DNA from: Chloroflexota bacterium
Lineage (GTDB): Bacteria; Chloroflexota; Anaerolineae; B4-G1; SLSP01
Length of the DNA: 6,994 nucleotides
Direction: 5' to 3'
NCBI GenBank assembly: GCA_009908585.1
Contig: JAAAOZ010000380.1
Location: 1 to 6,994, forward strand
In this document: in pieces, positions 5,300-6,994 of the stretch
How the letters are laid out: every line of letters starts with the position of its first letter
Numbering within the stretch: the first letter of the stretch is position 1
The notes under the pieces: generated by a model
Told to the model about the DNA's origin: nothing
What the model saw: the letters and a program-made list of their open reading frames with translations, nothing else
Database searches by the model: none
Program-made: the position numbers and the translations under genes

Positions 5300-6801
5300 G
5301 CCTCCTGCCCGTTACGATACAAATCGGGGCTGAAAGTTGTACGGGCGACAGCCTCCTGCCAACCCGCGTACAGCGCTTCCCGTCGCTGGGGAGACATCTG
5401 TGGCTCGAAGCGGTCGCGCGGCGGTACAAGTCCTTCAATCTCCGCCTCGCTGGCCCACAGCCCCACGGTCAGGCCTGCCAGGAAGGCTGCGCCAAGGGGC
5501 GAGATATCCGTAGACGTGCTACGAAGTACCGGACAGTCAATGATATCGGCCTGGAACTGCATCAGTAGATCATTGCGGCTGGCGCCCCCATCTGCCAACA
5601 GTGTTTGAAGCGGCGCGCCGAATTCAGCTTGCATCACGTCGAACACATCACGCACCTGATACGCGATAGCCTCCAACGTGGCACGGGCCAGTTGCCCTGC
5701 GCCGGCGCCCCGTGTCAGTCCCGCGATCAAACCCCGCGCGGCGTCCTTCCAGTGAGGCGCCCCCAGTCCGACCAGTGCGGGGACAAAGTAGACGCCGCCT
5801 GTGTCCTCGACACTCCGTGCCAACCGCTCAACGCCCGAGCCAGCGTCATCCAGGCTGAGGAGTTGTCCTAGCCACTCGACCGCAGCGCCCGTGGCGTAGA
5901 TGTTGCCCTCCAGCGCGTAGGTCGGCCGGTCACGCCCCCACGCGATCGTCGTCGAAAGCCCGTTCTCCGATATGACGGGCGTGCTTGTGGGCATCATCAG
6001 GGAAGAGCCGGTTCCGTAGGACGTCTTTATGCGGCCCGGCTTGAAGCCCCCCAATCCGTAGAGTGAGGCGTGGGAATCTCCGATCATGCTGGCAATGGGG
6101 ATGCCGCCTGGCAGGGGGTCGATCGGGATCGTCTCACCATAGATGTGGCTGGATGGCTTGATCTCTGGCAGTGCAGCCGCCGGAATGCCAAAGATTTCCA
6201 GCATCTCCTCGTCCCAAGCCAGTGTGCGCAGGTTGAGCAATTGGGTCCGCGACGCGTTGGTCATGTCCGTGGCATGGATTGCTCCGCCGGTCAAGTTCCA
6301 CAACACCCAGGCATCGATAGTGCCAACGCATAGCTCCCCTTGCTCGGCACGCTGAAAGCCATCCTCCACGTGCTCAAGGATCCACCGAAACTTGCTGGCC
6401 GAGAACATGGGATCGATCTGGAGACCTGTGCGTTCCTGCAGGAACGCCTCGACACCCCGTGCCTTGAGCTGATTGCAGAAGGAAGCGCTTCGCCGGCACT
6501 GCCACACGACACACGGACCGACCGGTTGGCCCGTCTCCCGCTCCCAGGCCAGAGCCGTCTCACGCTGGTTAGTCACGGCAATGGCCGCTAACTCAGGTTC
6601 TCCGATTCCGCGCAAGCACTCGGCGATGGCGTCACGCGTGCAGCGCCACACCTCCAGCGCGTCCTGCTCCACCCAACCGGGCTGCGGGTAGCTGATACCC
6701 GTCGGCTGCGAGCCGCGCGCCAGGGTCGCTCCCGAAGGAGCGACGAGGAGGGCTTTGGTATTCGTCGTTCCTTGATCGATAGATAGAATGTTTTGTCCCA
6801 T
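5296..6801 (-). CDS. FGGY-family carbohydrate kinase, GlpK-like with altered substrate pocket
   Basis: This 501-residue kinase has the length and layout of glycerol kinase. It shows the phosphate-binding DQGTTNTKA (9-17), NQRET (78-82), VVWQCRR (98-104), GTIDAWVLWNLTGG (160-173), GDSHASLYG (241-249), SYGTGSS (261-267), VPALVGLGAPHW (340-351), ATLEAIAYQ (374-382) and DGGASRNDLLMQFQAD (404-419). The general-base Asp (D242) and R80/E81 of the substrate site are kept. Against E. coli GlpK, however, Tyr135 corresponds to M132, Gln246 to S243 and Phe270 to S267, so three glycerol contacts differ. It very likely transfers ATP phosphate to a polyol or ketose, but glycerol itself is doubtful; with the nearby isomerase, a ketose is plausible. 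AAGGAGAG upstream supports the start at 6801. It lies about 12 bp after the AraM-like gene and overlaps the regulator by 4 bp. The name glycerol kinase would be an over-call. Confidence 0.92.
   Translation of the reverse strand: MGQNILSIDQGTTNTKALLVAPSGATLARGSQPTGISYPQPGWVEQDALEVWRCTRDAIAECLRGIGEPELAAIAVTNQRETALAWERETGQPVGPCVVWQCRRSASFCNQLKARGVEAFLQERTGLQIDPMFSASKFRWILEHVEDGFQRAEQGELCVGTIDAWVLWNLTGGAIHATDMTNASRTQLLNLRTLAWDEEMLEIFGIPAAALPEIKPSSHIYGETIPIDPLPGGIPIASMIGDSHASLYGLGGFKPGRIKTSYGTGSSLMMPTSTPVISENGLSTTIAWGRDRPTYALEGNIYATGAAVEWLGQLLSLDDAGSGVERLARSVEDTGGVYFVPALVGLGAPHWKDAARGLIAGLTRGAGAGQLARATLEAIAYQVRDVFDVMQAEFGAPLQTLLADGGASRNDLLMQFQADIIDCPVLRSTSTDISPLGAAFLAGLTVGLWASEAEIEGLVPPRDRFEPQMSPQRREALYAGWQEAVARTTFSPDLYRNGQEA
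5301..5306 (-). promoter_or_regulatory. Shine-Dalgarno AGGAGG deciding the regulator start
   Basis: This perfect AGGAGG lies inside the last codons of the kinase gene. It is only 1 base from the first of two tandem ATGs and 4 bases from the second, so the second ATG (5294-5296) is the better-placed start even though the first gives the longest ORF. Confidence 0.6.
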
Positions 6802-6805
6802 ATCG

Positions 6806-6813
6806 TCTCTCCT
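6806..6813 (-). promoter_or_regulatory. Shine-Dalgarno AAGGAGAG of the kinase gene
   Basis: AAGGAGAG begins right after the stop of the preceding gene and lies 4 bases before the kinase ATG at 6801. It leaves no room for a promoter, so the two genes are on one transcript. Confidence 0.75.
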
Positions 6814-6994
6814 TCACCAAGCGCCGACTATACGGCCCACTGTGTTGACGGTGAAGCGGTTGCGCAGATAGCGCGAGGACGCCAGCGCCTGCTTCACATC
6901 CTCGGCGGCAAGCCCGAGTTCATCGGGACTGCCGGGCCCTCCGGCCCGTCCCAACAAATCCGCGATTTCCCGAGCCGGTGGCACACTGGAAGCA
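6814..6994 (-). CDS. AraM/sn-glycerol-1-phosphate dehydrogenase-like protein, C-terminal part only
   Basis: The minus strand is open from the window's right edge to TGA at 6814-6816, giving the last 60 residues of a protein whose start lies beyond the window. The visible part reads REIADLLGRAGGPGSPDELG, then LAAEDVKQAL and SSRYLRNRFTVNT. This helical ending, with the S/A-R-Y-(L/I)-R-(N/D)-R-(F/Y)-T-V pattern, is typical of the AraM/EgsA group of metal-dependent dehydrogenases, which reduce dihydroxyacetone phosphate to sn-glycerol-1-phosphate using NAD(P)H. The metal-binding histidines lie upstream and cannot be seen, so the activity and substrate are inferred. The stop is 12 bases before the kinase ATG, so both are on one transcript. 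A B. subtilis araM gene likewise sits in an arabinose operon with an isomerase and an FGGY kinase, a suggestive parallel. Another member of the iron-containing alcohol dehydrogenase superfamily is the alternative. Confidence 0.7.
   Translation of the reverse strand, partial: ASSVPPAREIADLLGRAGGPGSPDELGLAAEDVKQALASSRYLRNRFTVNTVGRIVGAW

Noticed and set aside
5296..6801. Calling the kinase glpK, or xylulokinase
   Set aside because: The fold-wide similarity is to glycerol kinase, but three substrate-contact residues differ, and it lacks xylulokinase-type sequence in the regions I can compare; only the FGGY family is supported.
1..6994. CRISPR array, insertion sequence, phage attachment site or integrase next to the tRNAs
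   Set aside because: I saw no regularly spaced repeats, no transposase or integrase frame, and no repeat of a tRNA 3' end elsewhere in the window, so the decay near the tRNAs has no visible mobile-element cause.

Overview
The window looks like chromosomal DNA of a GC-rich free-living bacterium. The combination of a cytoplasmic receiver-histidine kinase, a SorC-family regulator beside an FGGY kinase, an L-fucose/L-arabinose-isomerase-family protein, a DUF4038 (apiosidase-like) fragment, a nucleoside-hydrolase-like fragment and an AraM-type dehydrogenase is one I associate with Chloroflexota (Anaerolineae/Caldilineae-like). That placement is inference from gene content; there is no rRNA or marker gene here.

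Left part (1-1633, + strand): the 3' end of a gene ending in a CheY-like receiver domain overlaps by 4 bp a complete soluble receiver-histidine kinase. Middle part (1634-2040, + strand): a good sigma-70-type promoter drives tRNA-His(GTG), followed by a hairpin, tRNA-Arg(TCG) and a strong GC-rich hairpin that could serve as a terminator from both sides.

Right part (about 2042-6994, - strand): a sugar or polyol utilisation cluster transcribed right to left. In order it holds the C-terminus of an AraM/glycerol-1-phosphate-dehydrogenase-like protein, a GlpK-like FGGY kinase, a SorC-family regulator (ATGA overlap with the kinase) and, after a roughly 100-bp gap, an L-fucose/L-arabinose-isomerase-family protein. 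Next come two decayed genes: a DUF4038 glycoside-hydrolase-like gene whose N-terminal and C-terminal ends are joined after loss of the middle, and a frameshifted nucleoside-hydrolase-like remnant. A short hypothetical ORF lies at the far end.

The intact genes suggest a chain in which an aldose is isomerised to a ketose, phosphorylated by the kinase, and sensed as a phosphorylated intermediate by the SorC regulator. The glycosidase and nucleoside hydrolase that may once have supplied free sugar are broken in this strain. The kinase resembles glycerol kinase overall but lacks three of the residues that contact glycerol in E. coli GlpK, so its substrate is probably something else. The most interesting points are this unassigned substrate and the row of decaying genes at the downstream end of the operon.
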